From Mactromeris polynyma (lineage: Eukaryota > Mollusca > Bivalvia > Venerida > Mactridae): a DNA stretch of 64,000 nucleotides. The translations under genes and the position numbers were made by a program. A model generated the notes under the pieces. The model was not told where the DNA came from. It ran no database searches and worked only from the letters and a program-made list of their open reading frames with translations. Positions 41,701 to 56,700 of this stretch are shown here, piece by piece (positions within the stretch are counted from its first letter, which is position 1; each line of letters opens with the position of its first letter). The stretch spans positions 8,763,385 through 8,827,384 of the forward strand of contig JASFXZ010000010.1 in assembly GCA_032209605.1 (NCBI GenBank). The letters run 5' to 3'.

Positions 41701-44700
41701 CAGTTAATTGGTTATTTGGCACAATTCTATTGTGACTGAATTAAGGTTTGTGTCAAAGATTGAGAGTATCATTAGATGAGCAGCGTTCGATTAGGTTATA
41801 GTGAAAATTCATTAGTAATGAAAGTTGTGAATTTATTTGTGAAGAAAAAGCAATGATGACCAATAGTGGCCAAGACCAGTCAGTTTTATTTTTAGAATGG
41901 TATTATCTATTTTTTGTATATTATTTCTAGGACTGAACCGGAAACCTTCCTCGTTGAATTTCTACAACCAACCCATTTTACCACAGTGGATGTACGATTT
42001 CAAGGCTTAATATGCAATAGCTTATCAAGTTACCCAAATTTTAATAAATTTCTTTGAATACCCCGTTTGAAATACACCAATCTAAAATGGAAAACTGACA
42101 GGTCGAAAAATCTTTTCAGCAGTTTATCTCCGAGTTATATAGTGTTATTGAATGTAAGCTATGTTATAAATGTTTTTAAAGCAGCTGAAAGTCAAATACG
42201 AAGCATAAATTTTACTAGTAAAGAAAACCAAGACAGATCTATCACAAACACGTGCCCAAAATTTATACCATGTCGATAGATATATCAATTTAATTTAAAC
42301 AAAACATTTGTGCATTTCCAAAAAAATTATTTTATTAAATTTATTACTTTATTATTTTTTATTATTCTACAACAGTAAGAGTTGATATGAAAACATGGAG
42401 GGTTGGATAAATTTAATCTTGAAATATCTTCAAAAATGAAAATTAAACCAAAATATAAAGGCATCAAACCGAATCTTAGGAGCTTTGAGCATTTAATCGA
42501 GAATTTAAATTATATTAATAATTTTTAAGTAGCATTTTCCCACAAGTTACATTATCATACAAGTAACGTTACGAACATGTATTTGTTTGGCATTGGTTGA
42601 CTGAATAAATAATACCAAAATAATAAAATAACGAGAAAATAAACAAAAATGAAACCATTACTTCTCAATTAATGAAATTTAAGAAAAAAAATATAACTAT
42701 TACAACTGAAACATAATATTCTAAACCTGGCCTCAAGATACCTTCCCCGAACCTCAATCCGGCTAAAATTGAAAAATATGGGGAATTTTGAATACTAGTA
42801 AATGAAGCGGTATTATTTACGAAGACATAACAAGGGACGGGAAGACAAGGGGAAGATGCAAGGACATATATCCAATCCCTAAAAGGGTTTTTCTCCTGAA
42901 GAAATAATATGGTGCAGTATACAGGCAAGTTCATACAAATTTTTCGTTGTTTTACAGGAAGGTATATACATGTATTTTATTGAAATCCCAAAGGGATAAA
43001 AAAGGGACAACAATGGGGCTTGACCATAAGCACTAGACTGGTAATTCTGTGAAAAATGCAACCCAACACCCATAGACAATAAAATAAGTAAAAAGGAATT
43101 GTGTCTCATAGAACCAGTGTATAATACTTATTCAGAGAAAAATCTGAGACACAAAAACTGTATGTCTATAGTGCCCATCCAAATCTCTTAACTGGGTTCC
43201 TTCGAATCACAGTCTAATAGGTCAATGTTGATATTTCAATACAGTTATATTCTTTCAGCCAAAACCCTGTACATGATATAAACGGCAAATTTTTGTTCTA
43301 ATTAAATAGTGCACATATGGGGCGGGTTTTGACACAGGTTTTGCACTTGGGGTATTCAAGTTACTTGAAAACAGTCATAATAGAGTAGTCGGCCCTAATG
43401 TTAATGCATAACTCATACACGTGAATAGCAACCATACTTTTTAGGTCGAAAGACGGAGGTTTGCATAAAGTTAAGAGAGAGCGAAAGTCATTGAATGTAA
43501 TGCTATGGATTTCTGAAGCATCAAATTAAAATAATTCTACAGATTGTCGTTTCCGTAGAACTCGGTCAAACTATAGCCAAGTAAATACATTTGTTTCATC
43601 TCCTGAAAATTGGCCATTTTGCAAATACAGGGGTATGGATCAGTTCTGTGGATATACAAATAAGTGCATTTCAACCTTACACATTATACCTGTATTGGAA
43701 CATAAGGGAAAGTGTGGAATCCAGACCCAAAACAATGAACAATTCCCTTTAAAAAGCAAAAACCATGGAAACAGAAAAGGGAAATCTTTTATTGCCCAGC
43801 CATATACCAAATTGTGAAAAAACTTGATTTTTTTACATTCTAAGATGAGATGTCCATTTGTATATTTTATAAAATATGAAGAATTTTAGATAGCATCATG
43901 TTATTTATGCTAAAAATTTCACAATGAGTCAATCACTCCGACCTTTACAGAAATGAGTCAAAGAAAACAGCAGAAACTCTGATTACTTATAATCAACTGC
44001 TTGGTTGAAGCTGAATTCGATGTTTCCAAATTTTGAATTTTTTGCCCAATGAACAAGCCGAATATGATACAGAATTACAGAAAACTGACATTTGAATTAC
44101 GCTATGAGCAGATTGTTACTCGTCGATGAGTTTAAAATAATAATTTCCATGAAAAACAAAAGTGCAGTTTATGTTACAACTTTCTAATGATTGACATCAT
44201 CTGAAGAACGCCACAATTTAACATTAAATTTAGTGAACTTTAGTCTATTCTCTCAGTCCTTGTTTAACTTAGATACCCACAAACGCTGGTACCTGTTTAT
44301 ATGGCTAAACTATACATGTGTGAAATAAGCGAAGGAAAATTTGGGGGTGGTACACCTCAATGGTAAATATCAAGCATGAAAAACATCTCGAGTAGAAAAT
44401 GCTTTGATAAATTGCAATGTACTTACAAGCCAACTCAGCTTAATGAAAAAATACGATAATACAATATAGTATGAGCACAAATAGAGAATAGTACACATTG
44501 AGAGGTAAAAACAAAACTGGACTATCTGAAGAAAAATAACGATGCAGATAGACTCTTTTTGCTTTTACCCCAAGATGAATTAATAATAAACTACGGTCGG
44601 ACCTCATTCATTCGAATTTGCCGAGTCCGAAATTTTATTTCCAATAGCACATGGTTTCGTATAGCCCATTTCAATTCGACATGCCTAAGTAGATACATCG

Positions 44701-47700
44701 GGACCATGATATTTTTTTCAGATGACACCAAGTATTCAGATGACACCAAGTATTCAGATGACACCAAGTATTCAGATGACACCAAGTATTCAGATGACAC
44801 CAAGTTTTCAGATAGAAGGTTGTCGAAAAAACGAGGTCCTACTGTACTTAAATAATAATTGTTCAATATTGCAATGCTTGACATAATTGAGGGTTTGGTG
44901 CAAAACTGAGTAACAATAGTATAGCACCAATACTTAATTGCCTTGTTTCTTGTTTAATTACATATGAAATTATATTTGATCAAAACTCAAAAATCAACCA
45001 AGTATACTACTGGTAGGTATAATAAATATTCGAAAACTAAAAGTGTGCGATTCTTTTATTCTAGCCAACTCTGAATGCAATTCTAAGAAATCCCTAAGTC
45101 TTACTGCCTGTAAATACTACTAAGTATCAAATACAAATGCAAAAAAGGAGGGGTTGGAGCGGTAGAAGTGACACTTGGATAGTAGCATATACAATGATGC
45201 ATGAAGAAATATGAATATAGATCTCAGCAGAATTATCTACAATAGCTCAACATAAAGATGAACGCCTAATGATTCAGGAAACTTGATCTTTTAAAAATTT
45301 CGACAAGTTGTAATTATGGTATAAACTTGATATTAGGATGTTTGATGATTAATTAAACCTGAAGCAATCCTAAATAAACTGTCAGTCTGCGGCACTGTTA
45401 CCAACATAAGGTGGGTCCCTAGTTTGATTATTTGCCGATGTATTTCTTATCTGTATATGCCTATTACAAACAAAGGAAAATGACAGGTAAATAACCAGGG
45501 TGGTAAAAGCTTGTACCGAATTAAGTTGGATAAAAATTGTGTGGATATGTTGAAGTACCATGAACAAACAAATGGATGGCCTAATAAAATTTCTTGCCGT
45601 ATGATTCCCCTTTACCAGTAAATAAATAGGCCAACAAAAATCCAAGCCAAGCTTTCGTTCTAACTTGCTTTTTCAGATGATTATTATCTGTCAGACATTT
45701 CATACACTAAATCATGGTACAAATACCTACTCTATACGGTGGCATAGAGGTGACAATTGTGGATTTGTTTTCGCATAAGCACGCATGTGTTTTTTGTATG
45801 AGCGCGATACCCTTTCATCTGAGCACGAGATACCCTTTCCCATGAGTTCAGGATTGTGTGTTCATACGAAAGCGTTTGTGTGCTCACGAGAAAGGGAATG
45901 CATGCTCAGGTGAAATAAAATAAAAACACATGTCACCTCTATGTCGCTGTAACTCTATAATTCGTTGTAAGTTTATTTCAAATAATTTTGGTTCAGTTTA
46001 TATTTGTAAATACGGTACATACATACCATATTCTTTCAATTAAAAAACCCTCTTATATAAATTATTCTACTAAAATTTCTTTTCTAATTGGCACTAATTA
46101 AGCGCTATCGATAAACTAATGCACACAATATCTCCTATTCACAAACTTCTACCACTCGTGAACAAGGGGCAACTGCGGTGGGGCAACTGCGGTGTCGGGA
46201 ACAAATAGCATAATAAACACGGTATTCTTCTGTAAACAAGGGTATCTTGAATAATGTGTTTTGTATTTCATATATGGCATAAAATTACTTAGATGTTTGC
46301 AAGTACATCAAAATAAGCTCACCCTCTAACTGAACAGCTATAATACAGTAAAAATAATAATACAGGTGAAATATATGTGAAAGTTAAGTATCTGTGTAAT
46401 TGAACTTTATGCCACTGAAACATTAAAAATGGCAAACAAATCACACAAAAATACTTAAAGACAATAGAAAAGAGAATATTTATTCAATTTTGAACTTTTA
46501 CTTGTTATTGAAAAACATACAAATTCTATAACTCTAGTTTCAACCTTCATAAAAAATTATTGATGAAATGTAATATCTGCCAAAGTTTCAACCTAAACTG
46601 CCTCTCTAGTGACAAGAGACTGCTCTTAGCTTTACAGTGGAACAGTCCATTGTGAAAATTTGGCAGTTTATAAGTTAAAATTTGGCTTAAACTTCTCAAT
46701 ACTGACACAACAAAGCATGACTTATCATGCTAAAACTGATTTAACACTTTTCTCACCAACAGCACTCAACGGATATATTTTGTTAGTATAAATTGCAGAA
46801 TAACATCAACCTGGCCCCATTTCACAAAACTGCACGAATTGAGATTTTTCTCAAATCAAATATTTTACTTACATCAATGAACATATATATTGAAAAACAT
46901 AAAATGAAAAAATCCGACCATAGATAGTCCTGCTAAGTACATATGGGATATCGACAACATCTCCTGCTCATGTTTGCATAGGTGGACAAAACCCTAGTTT
47001 CAAGATTAAGGGGAGCAAGCAAAACATGTCTATCTGTTTCTTCAAATGCGGATAGATTAGTTTCTCTAGCATTCCTCAGATTGAGCTCTTTGATTAACTA
47101 TGCTCTCAATTACTCAAAATATGAGTCTTTGAAAAAGTGAGTGTGAGACAATTGTATAGGACCAAACCCCTCCTAAACAAAACCTATCCAGTCGAAAACG
47201 CCTCCCATGAATATTCAGTTGGGATAAACCAGCTCCTGTAAGACAGATGGATCTCAACTGTGAACTTGGGGCCAGGTTTTATCGTGCATTGAAATATTTC
47301 CTAAGCCAGATAAGAATTATTAAATATTGACAACAATAGATCTACATCTATAAAACTGCAAACATTGATTAGTATCAGATTCAGTCAAATAAAACTACCA
47401 GTATATAATTTTACTATAAAAATTCTTATAATGTAATTACTACAGATTACATTTATCAGAAATAAGTTCAAGACAGAGAAAATAAAAATTAATATAAAAA
47501 ATCTGGCATAATAATATATAAATGCCTCATTTCCAAAATACTATTAAAATAAAAAATAATGTTGAGAATTGTGTTCTTATAAACTTAGCAAGATATGGAT
47601 ACAAAAAAATTGTATTATAAATCTTCAGAGCAGTCTCAAAACTCAAGCAACTGATGCATAAACTAGGCCACAGGATCAGATCAGTGCTTAAAATTGAAAT

Positions 47701-50700
47701 CCTTACAAAATACTTAAAGAATGTTCATAACATAAATTCAACTCTGAATACATTTTAGTATGCACAAAAAAACAGGCTTAATTTGAAGCAACTATACAAC
47801 TAAGCATCTGAAACAAAAATAGACTATAGGGATCAGACACTCACTAGAGTCATTTAAAGGTTAACTATGGGTTATATGTCACCCTCAAATAAGGATAACA
47901 CATAATTGTGAGTATAACGTTTATGACTTATCAGCCATTTTTTTCAGTTTTAGGGGAAGTATGGCGGGTCCTTTTGATAGGGGAAATTTACATCATGAAT
48001 CACCAAATTTGAGTATTTATAAGGCTAAAATATTAAATAATTCTACTGAAGGTGAATTTTCTTTCAAAGTAGGGGGGAAATATATATACTTTTCCTTTGA
48101 GGATTGGGGCCCAATATTGGCCCGAAATTTGCCATAAATAAAGGGCTGCTAATAAAACCCAGACAGCCAGTAGGTGATCCAAATGCAAATGAGCATGCAT
48201 TTTGCTCAATTCCACACAAAATTCAAGACCCATAATGCTGTTGTTAATAACAATACAATTAAAAGACTTTTAGGAGATTTTGGAAAATACCAAAACATAT
48301 AAAACATGGAGGTAAAACATTACACATTGCAATCATTCACTCACATAGATCTAATTTTGTACAGGCTGAAATAACGTGGAAGATATTTCAGTAAAATATG
48401 AAAATATTAAAACAAGAGACGTCACGAGAAAGGGACAAAAGTGCTTGGTTTTGTTTTTATTGGGTTTACACTATTTTTCAGTATTTTTTCAATGATACAT
48501 GGCAGGCAAACCACCAAAGCTGTTTTCCCGGTATTAATTATCGACCAGTACTAACTTGCCCTTCCACAGGCAGCTGACAACTATGCCACATGAACCAGTA
48601 ATTCTGCCCAGCCTAAGGATGGTGTAGTTTCGGGTTCAATAACTTTAAGATTTAAAATTCAATAAAGAGTTAAGCCTACTACCCCTTTATCACTACGCCT
48701 CCCTAAGGGTTATAAAAAGTAAATGTAAAACAAAATAATCAATTGAGAATTGTCAGGTTTATCAAGCTGTTGTGGCTTACACATTTAATAACGTAACCTA
48801 AGTATAGGTGAACTTAGTTCTTCAGTTTTCCATGACAAAGTAAATGTATATAGAATAGCGTAAACCTAAAACCATAGAATAGTAAAAACAACATCGTTAT
48901 GTACTGTTTACTATATTGAACAATACATTCACATGACAATATATTGGCTCTAGTATTAATTAAGGTAATAAAAATACAATATTACATTTTATAAAAGATA
49001 GATACAGATTACAAAAAGATACAAAATAGTCATGAAAAGATGGAAAGACTAAGAAGTTTTATTATAAACCTACAATAAATATGAAGACTGATAAGAAAAA
49101 CAGTAAAACCTCACATAAAGGCCACCTCAAAATTGAGACCACCTCATTAATAAGAGTATTTCCTTTTTCTTCCACATTTTAACTCACCCTCTTTCTTTAA
49201 AATGAATGTTGGTCTTATTATTGAGGTGAATGGTGGTCTTATTATTGAGGTTTTACTGTACTACATAATAAATAGATAAATACAAATGGTTACTATGGAG
49301 ATTTTACAATGGAGAGATTGTTAACCTACCAATGTTGGACAAGGTCTTGATGCAGTCCTGCACTTGGAAATTCTGGTTTCCAGATAGCCAGTCACAATGT
49401 GATAGACGAAAAGCTCCTTGTAATAGCTTCACAAACATTGGTTGTCTCGACTGTAAATATAAGATTACTGGCCTGTTTAAAGCGGTATAATGGGTACAAT
49501 TGCAAATCTACAGACTCAGCTTCAATGTCAAGTATATTATGTTCAAATGTTTATTAACATGTCGAAAATAAAATAATTCTGTGTTGTACTGCCATGGTAG
49601 CTAAATTGGTAGAGTGTGATTGGTTTAATTACAAGCCGTATGTCCAATCCCGGACCCTGGCCAGGTCATATCAGACATGAAAAAATGGTATTAGAACCCC
49701 CTAACTAGGCATTTAGAATACTGTAAGTTTTTTCACTGTTGCTTTATTGCTGCTATTATCACGAGTGCAATGAAATTGTAAATATTCAAATTACTACAAT
49801 GTCACAAATCATTTTCCCCCATTACCTTCTCAATACTCCTCAGTCTGCAATTACGCTGAACCTAATTTACACGTATACAATTAATTTTATTACCAATCCA
49901 ATTACGATGGAATGTAGCAGGGGAAATCAATATTCCAGGGTCTCCTGCAATTTTCCTACGTCACTAAAGAATGTATGCAGGAAGTTGAGTAACATGTCTG
50001 TCCCAAGTGTTTGATGTGACTAAACTGAATAAATTGCTGCTCATTGTAGTAATTCATTTTGCTGCTTTTTATTTTCAAGAGGGATTAAAACTATTAGCCA
50101 ACTGTTAAATGTTTTGGAGTTCGTAAATTTATGTCTCTGACACCTTCCGTCGTCTGTAAGATAATTCTTCACTTAACACTCTGCAATACCCTATATCATG
50201 CATGGCAACAATTTTAACCCACTGCCTCTGGTTGACTTCTACTCTTAGCTTGTCCAAGACAGTTTAAATTAACCCAATTTATGCCATAAACATAAAGAAA
50301 TAACTCAAGTCGAGCAAACAGGAGCTTATGTCTTCCATTTTGAATATCTTCTATTGAAGAGTATTTTCAGGGGAGAGCAGCACTTTTAGGTCACAAACTG
50401 CTAAATGTGAGTGATATTTACCAGAAATTAGCATTATAGCGACTTGAATTACAAATTGTTTTTTGAGAGCCCACAGAATTTTTGCTTATATGTATAGACT
50501 ACATCTCTCCTATTTAGTCTATGTTAGCCATTTTATTGTACAATGTTGCATTTATTGTATAAAAACAGGTGAACCTAACCCTAACATCACTCGTCTCATA
50601 TTTTCAAGTTTATCAAAATCTGAGACTATGATAATGTGAGGCCACATTAGTTTGGTGCTCTCGGAGAATTGCTCTTAATATCTTGATACCCGTTCTTAAT

Positions 50701-53700
50701 CCAATAACAATAACTCTCCACTAAACAAAACAAAATCGCTTTAATCTGAGAAAAATATTCAAAGGAGAGTGTTGTACACACTTAATATTGTAAGTTTATT
50801 GAACTTTGTCATTGTCCAAGTCCTCGTGATAGGTTAGAAAAAAGAGATAGATAGATAGATATTGTTCAAGACATTAAACAAATTAAAAATGAACCAAAAT
50901 GTTATCATGAAATATGGTTTTGGGCTGAAGTCACAAAATTGGTGATAGCGGAAAAAAAAACATTATACAGTATTATGTACGATAAAGTAGTACCTGGAGG
51001 TATATAAGCCTAGGTACGTAAACTATTGGTTAGTGGATATCTGAGACATTTGCAATGCAGAATTAAACAATGTGAAACAATCCCTACCAAAACATGAGAT
51101 TTTATAATACTGCACTGTTAATGAGCATGAAATGGAAAACTCGTCATTTCAAGAGGTTAAAAACTCTGAAAGAGAGGCAATGTCCATGTGCCTGTTGTGT
51201 ACCGAATGGATGGCCTTACCTGAATGGTAGTACTTTGATCTGAGAACGGAGAGTTGAAGAATGTTGAGATTACATTCATCACTGTAATAGTCACATAGTT
51301 CTCCAGGGCTACATCAGCGTGTCTTCTATCATTTGTGGCATTGGATACCTGAAATAACAGAAAGGATAACATTTAGTTATTTTTTTATTGTTTAATCGGG
51401 TTTAATGATATCTTTCAATATTTTTTTTCAGTTTTATATGGTGGTCAGTCGACCCAACCAGGTTTTTTGGCATTAATGATCAACCAGAACTAAATAGCCA
51501 TTCCACGAGCAGGTGACAACTACCACATGAATCAGGGGTGGAAGACAAATGAACAAAGCACAGCTCATGCAAAGTACTGGGATTCGAACCAAGACCTCCC
51601 ACTATTTCTAAGCAGTATTTTAAATGCTTACATTAAAAAGCTTCATCCATGTTGCTCACTAGCAAAATTTTGCAACTCTTAAATTATGCAATGAGAAATT
51701 TCATTGGATCCAAAGTAAACACAGTACGGAAAGTTTGAACAATGAGAAAGCTTGCTATATTGCCTCGTTCCGGCAAAAGTATGTTTCTACATTGAAGAGT
51801 GTCAAATAGTTACAGTGACCCCTGGCTAGGCAGCTATTGGAGACTAGTCTGTAACTTTGAATAACTTTGGACTCTTGTTTACCAGTAAAAGGACATATTA
51901 TCATTCATTTCTAATAATTGGCAACCAGAAAGACAAAATGGAATCTTCAGTGCCGATTATGTAACTAAATGCAACAGCCAGCGATACTTACAAAAGCCAT
52001 ATCAACCAGGAAGTTTTGGAACAGTGTCCACATATGGCTACTGGTATATATCTCCTTCATCTCAACTTCTGTATCAATGTAGCAATGGTTCAAGAAGTGG
52101 ATATATGCCGTCTTCACCTGTAATACAACATTTTTATGAGATAATGTTCAGCAAATATTGTCCAAAGATAAGTCTTCATAATTAAAACAATTGGCATTAC
52201 AGTAAAACCTCACTTAAAGACCACCTCAAAAATAAGACCACCCCAACATTAAAAAGACAAATTTCAAGTCCATTGTTATGCTCTTTATTCAACCTCAATA
52301 TTAAGACCACCTCAATATTAAGACCAGTTTTTAAGGGTCCATAGGGTGGTTTTATTATTGAGGTTTGATTGTATATACAAGATTTGACTATGCCTTTTCA
52401 TAATACAAGAGTGTGCTGTACATTTAAACCTTCTCAAATATTTTATAAATTTATTCTATAATTAATTTGAATGTATGACTGACTATGGAGGTCATCTCAA
52501 GGCAGTAACAATGGTGTTGTTCCACACCAGTCATCGATGAAAAAAGAGAAGAAGGTCCTTCTCTAGGCTGAAAGGGAAAGTCAATTGGGAATTTTTTTTA
52601 ACATTGGAAAAAATTGTCTTTGTTTTGCATTGGGAATTTTTTTTAACATTGGAAAAAATTGTCTTTGTTTTGCAATGGGTATGGGACTGAAATTCAAGGG
52701 ATTGCTAGAAAAAGCACTGAGAAGTTTTGCAATACCTCAGGAATGCAATCCTTATGTGTCACGACATGCACTATATCATCTAGAGGTAACAATGAATGAC
52801 ATTTGATCTCCGTGTACACGTTTTTCCCTTCAGTGCACAAGGCCAGTAACTGTACGAGGTTGATATGGTAGTTTAGCACACTGTTGTCGTTGTTTCTCAA
52901 CTCTTCAGACTGCATCAGCGTCACAAGATTTTGGAATGAGTTGCTATCGTTGTAGAATAATAACACGTCTTCTCCAACATTCACCAACTGCAAAAAATAC
53001 AATGTTTAACAATAACAGCATAAAGCAGACATTTAGATGATCTATTTTATTTATTAACAGGAGCATTCTGGATGGTTTTGAACTTTTCATCTGGTGTATA
53101 AATAGATGCTGCACATCGGTGGTATGCGTTGGAAGGGGTCTCGACAGTGGCAGTTTAATGGGCATCCCCAATAAAATTTTGAAATTTAGGAGAAAAGTGA
53201 TGCATTTTATGCAAATTTTTGGCAGTATTAAGACCCTTTGTTAGTTGACAAATTTCAGGCAAGTAAGTCCTACTCAATTGTTGTTAGACTTTTCCGGGTA
53301 ATTGAGCTATTAGATTTCTAGAGCCCTGTCCATATGTTGATGATATATGTTGATATATTTGACTTGATATATCGATACAGATTTGGCCATCAGCGACACC
53401 CTGACTGTTTTGTATAAGAGTCATTATCTAATTTCTCACCTCGGACATTACCATATCCTGAGTTTTCTTTATATACTGTCCCTCTGCCTTCACTACTGTC
53501 TGTAGAAACTTCAAGTATTGCACGTGCCGAGCGTGAGTCTCAATTGCGTGCACGAAATGTTGAATCACATTATCTGTGATTTCATTGGCTAACATAACAT
53601 TATCACGAAATATTGCCGTACATGTTTGAGTCTCCAATATCTGTAAAATTGAAAAGACAAAAAATAAAATAAAAATCTTGTGCAGCAAAATTGTGAGTCA

Positions 53701-56700
53701 CTGAAATCAAGTTGATTTGAAAGAGAATATTTAAAATAATACATTGTTGCCAGTTCAATTTAGAGTCTTCAATTACTAAAGCTTGAAAATACACAAAATT
53801 AATAAATAAAAAACAAATACATTAAATGAATTACTAAATCATGGTGAAAATAAATGTAGTATGCACTACCATATTTAACATTATAAAGGCACATAAGACG
53901 ATTATAGGTAAATTGTTGATCATTTAATCTTCCTAACAATTATAACGAGGACTCAATGCAACACTGTCGTAACTCCTATATAAATACATAGGACATACAA
54001 CAGTGTTACGTTGAGCCCTCGATTATTAAGCGGTAGGGCTGTAATTGTCAACCACGATATTGACGTATTAATGATTTGGTCATATTGATTCGAACATTTG
54101 AAGAATCAATACCATTAAAGATGAACTGTGTACAATAAGTACTGATAAAGTCATCATTTTCTTGGAACGTACTGGAAAATCTTTACATTCCAAACATGTT
54201 TGATTACATTGTACAATCTGTGTCATTACTGAGCATGCTAGGTGGTAGATTTCGCATAAATTTTCAGTTAAACGTCTGTAATCTTATAATAACTTATTTC
54301 GTTTTTGAACATTTTACATCAAATCATTCAGTTTTGTTATCAAGAATTCTTTAACATTTCATTGCATTAATACCATACAAATGAGTCAATATATCGATGT
54401 ATCATCAATATTTATTCAGACAACATGTATTTATCTGTACAAAGTATGCAATCAGTGACAGCCATAATGCGAGGTCGATCTTCCAGATAATGGACATTAC
54501 TATTAATAAGGCAGGGCTTGCAAGGGTCTTTGAAGATATTCAAGCAGTTTGTTTTACTATGGCCATGTACATAACCAACAAGGGATGTAACTAGTATGTA
54601 ATGAATGCCCCAGAAGTGATATTTCCTTGGCTGATATACATACTTGACACTTGTAACTGACACACTAGTCAATCCAATCATGCTTCACATTTAAATAAGG
54701 TTTCAATGAAACCCTTGGATCTTTTATTTTAATTAAAATATCAAATTCACAGTTTGACTAAGTCAATGAACTTACTGTTCTACTTTACTCAGACATGTGC
54801 AATATAAACTGAGTATTTTAATTGTACAAAAAACAAACAGAATTAAAGACTTAGAAAATATTTTTAATGTAGCTTGCATTTCTAATACAGTCGACACTCA
54901 TTGTGTCGACATTGGTAATATCGACATTCTGGTTTAGTCAACATATTTGTAAAGTCCCGATTTCTGTCGCTATATATTGTATAAGGAAAATGATTTATAT
55001 GTCGACATTTCTATGTCGACAATTTCGGCTGTGTCGACATGATTTCTCTGGCCCAAAGAGTGTTTTCACACCTTAATGTACTTGTTTGTATCGACAACCA
55101 TGCGACGTGATTGAAACTGAAAAGGTGTCAATTGACTGTGAAGAGATTAACAAATTTATTACCTATTGTTTGTGTTATTTTATCAGGTCCCTACAATGTC
55201 GACATAACGGGTTTCGACTGTAGTATAAACATATATATAGTATAAAATATATACATACCCCAGCAGTGAGAAACAAGTCTAAGCTCTGATGTAACAAGGC
55301 CTGGTTCTGTTGGTTCTCTAGACAGAAAGCTTGTAGAAATTCATGAGCTAATTTCATTAATTCCATCATTCTGATGTCAGAATTCTACAAAATAACACAA
55401 ACAAATGGTTAATGAGATTTTTTCACAATTTAATCAAATAAGGCCAATATTTTTATATAAGTTGTTTTACGGATCCACCGACTCAATTTTGGCCTTTAGT
55501 TTTCAAAAATAATATGAAATATGACTATTCGCGTCTTTCCACCACTTTGATTATGACTATTCAGTTGAGTTTTTAGCTAATACCGAAATACCAAAGTGCT
55601 TCATGTAGGCTCTTATCTCAACTGCATACACAACATGGCAGTGAATTTTAGTTTCTACAAAGTGAAAGTTCGATATTTTGGTGACACTTCCAAAGACAAG
55701 AGCTTCTTCCAGCATGAAAGGTGCATTTCATGAATATATGTTACCACTATTCAAAACTCTTTATATTAATGCAATGTTGTCGAGCTTCTTGTCAGTGTTT
55801 TTGAAATGTTGAAGTTTTGAAAGAGAAATTATTATTATTTCAATTTTTTCAATGGATATTTTTTATACAAAATCCGTAAAGCAGAAAATACAAAACAATG
55901 GCCTAAAAAAAACAATTTGCCATGTATGTGAATATTTCCAAGATGGAACATAACACTATTTTTTAACCCAGTTTTTGTTAAAAAGGAGCAGTAATAGTTT
56001 GCCCCAAACCCTCAATGTACAAGATCTAAATTATCACAAAATTAACTCATATTCTAAGAAATCATGTTTTAAACTTTAAAATATACAAAAAAGATACTAT
56101 AAAACTACTAAAATAAAATTAGTCTATGAAATCTTGAACTTAATATGTACAGATGGCAAAACATTTTGACAGAGAAATTTGAAATATAAGGACAATGATT
56201 GTTTCAGAGAAACATCAATTTTTTATTATCAGGGTAAACTTTTCATCAAAGTATACTAGGATCTTGAATTTTTTTTTTTTAGGAATCGAAAGATGTTTCA
56301 AACTGATATCTATATTTCATCAGTGCACAAGGTCACTGAATACAGTCTTCCCATTCGCTAATTCTCAGTCTGAGCTCAGAACCAACCAATCAGAGGCTTG
56401 CGTTTTAACAAATGTATCCACGTTACCTTATCATATGTAATCTGCAGAAGTTCCAACACTACAGCATATGCACTCATGTTTCTTAGCAACCTTTGTTCAT
56501 GTTTTCTTGCCTTCAATACACCTGGCTCGGAAGAATTGATCACACACAGTCTGGTAAGCCTGATCAAAATCTGAAAGAAATAAGCAAATATTTTGAAAAA
56601 AAAAAAAATTCTTCAAAGATTATATTTTATGTCAGACATTAGGTTTAGAAAAGCAATGACACAGTTCTGAGATGTTCTAAATTTTTGTTCAGTAAGAAAT

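Larger units (their letters stand above)
41657..49329 (-). other. Intron 12, the largest (7.7 kb)
   Basis: AT-rich. Besides elements at 44592, 45729 and 48478 it contains a possible inverted-repeat element between CCTGGCCCCAT (46811) and GGGGCCAGG (about 47270). Two short direct copies of GGGGCAACTGCGGTG lie near 46170. No nested gene recognised on either strand. Confidence 0.55.
53641..55258 (-). other. Intron 7
   Basis: 1.6 kb containing the hairpin at 53946 and the CAGTCGAC MITE at 54888. The frames at 54397 and 54412 overlap on opposite strands and have no domain. Confidence 0.55.

Noticed and set aside
44559..44884. SDDTKY-repeat open frame
   Set aside because: Product of an 18-bp tandem repeat inside a transposable element.
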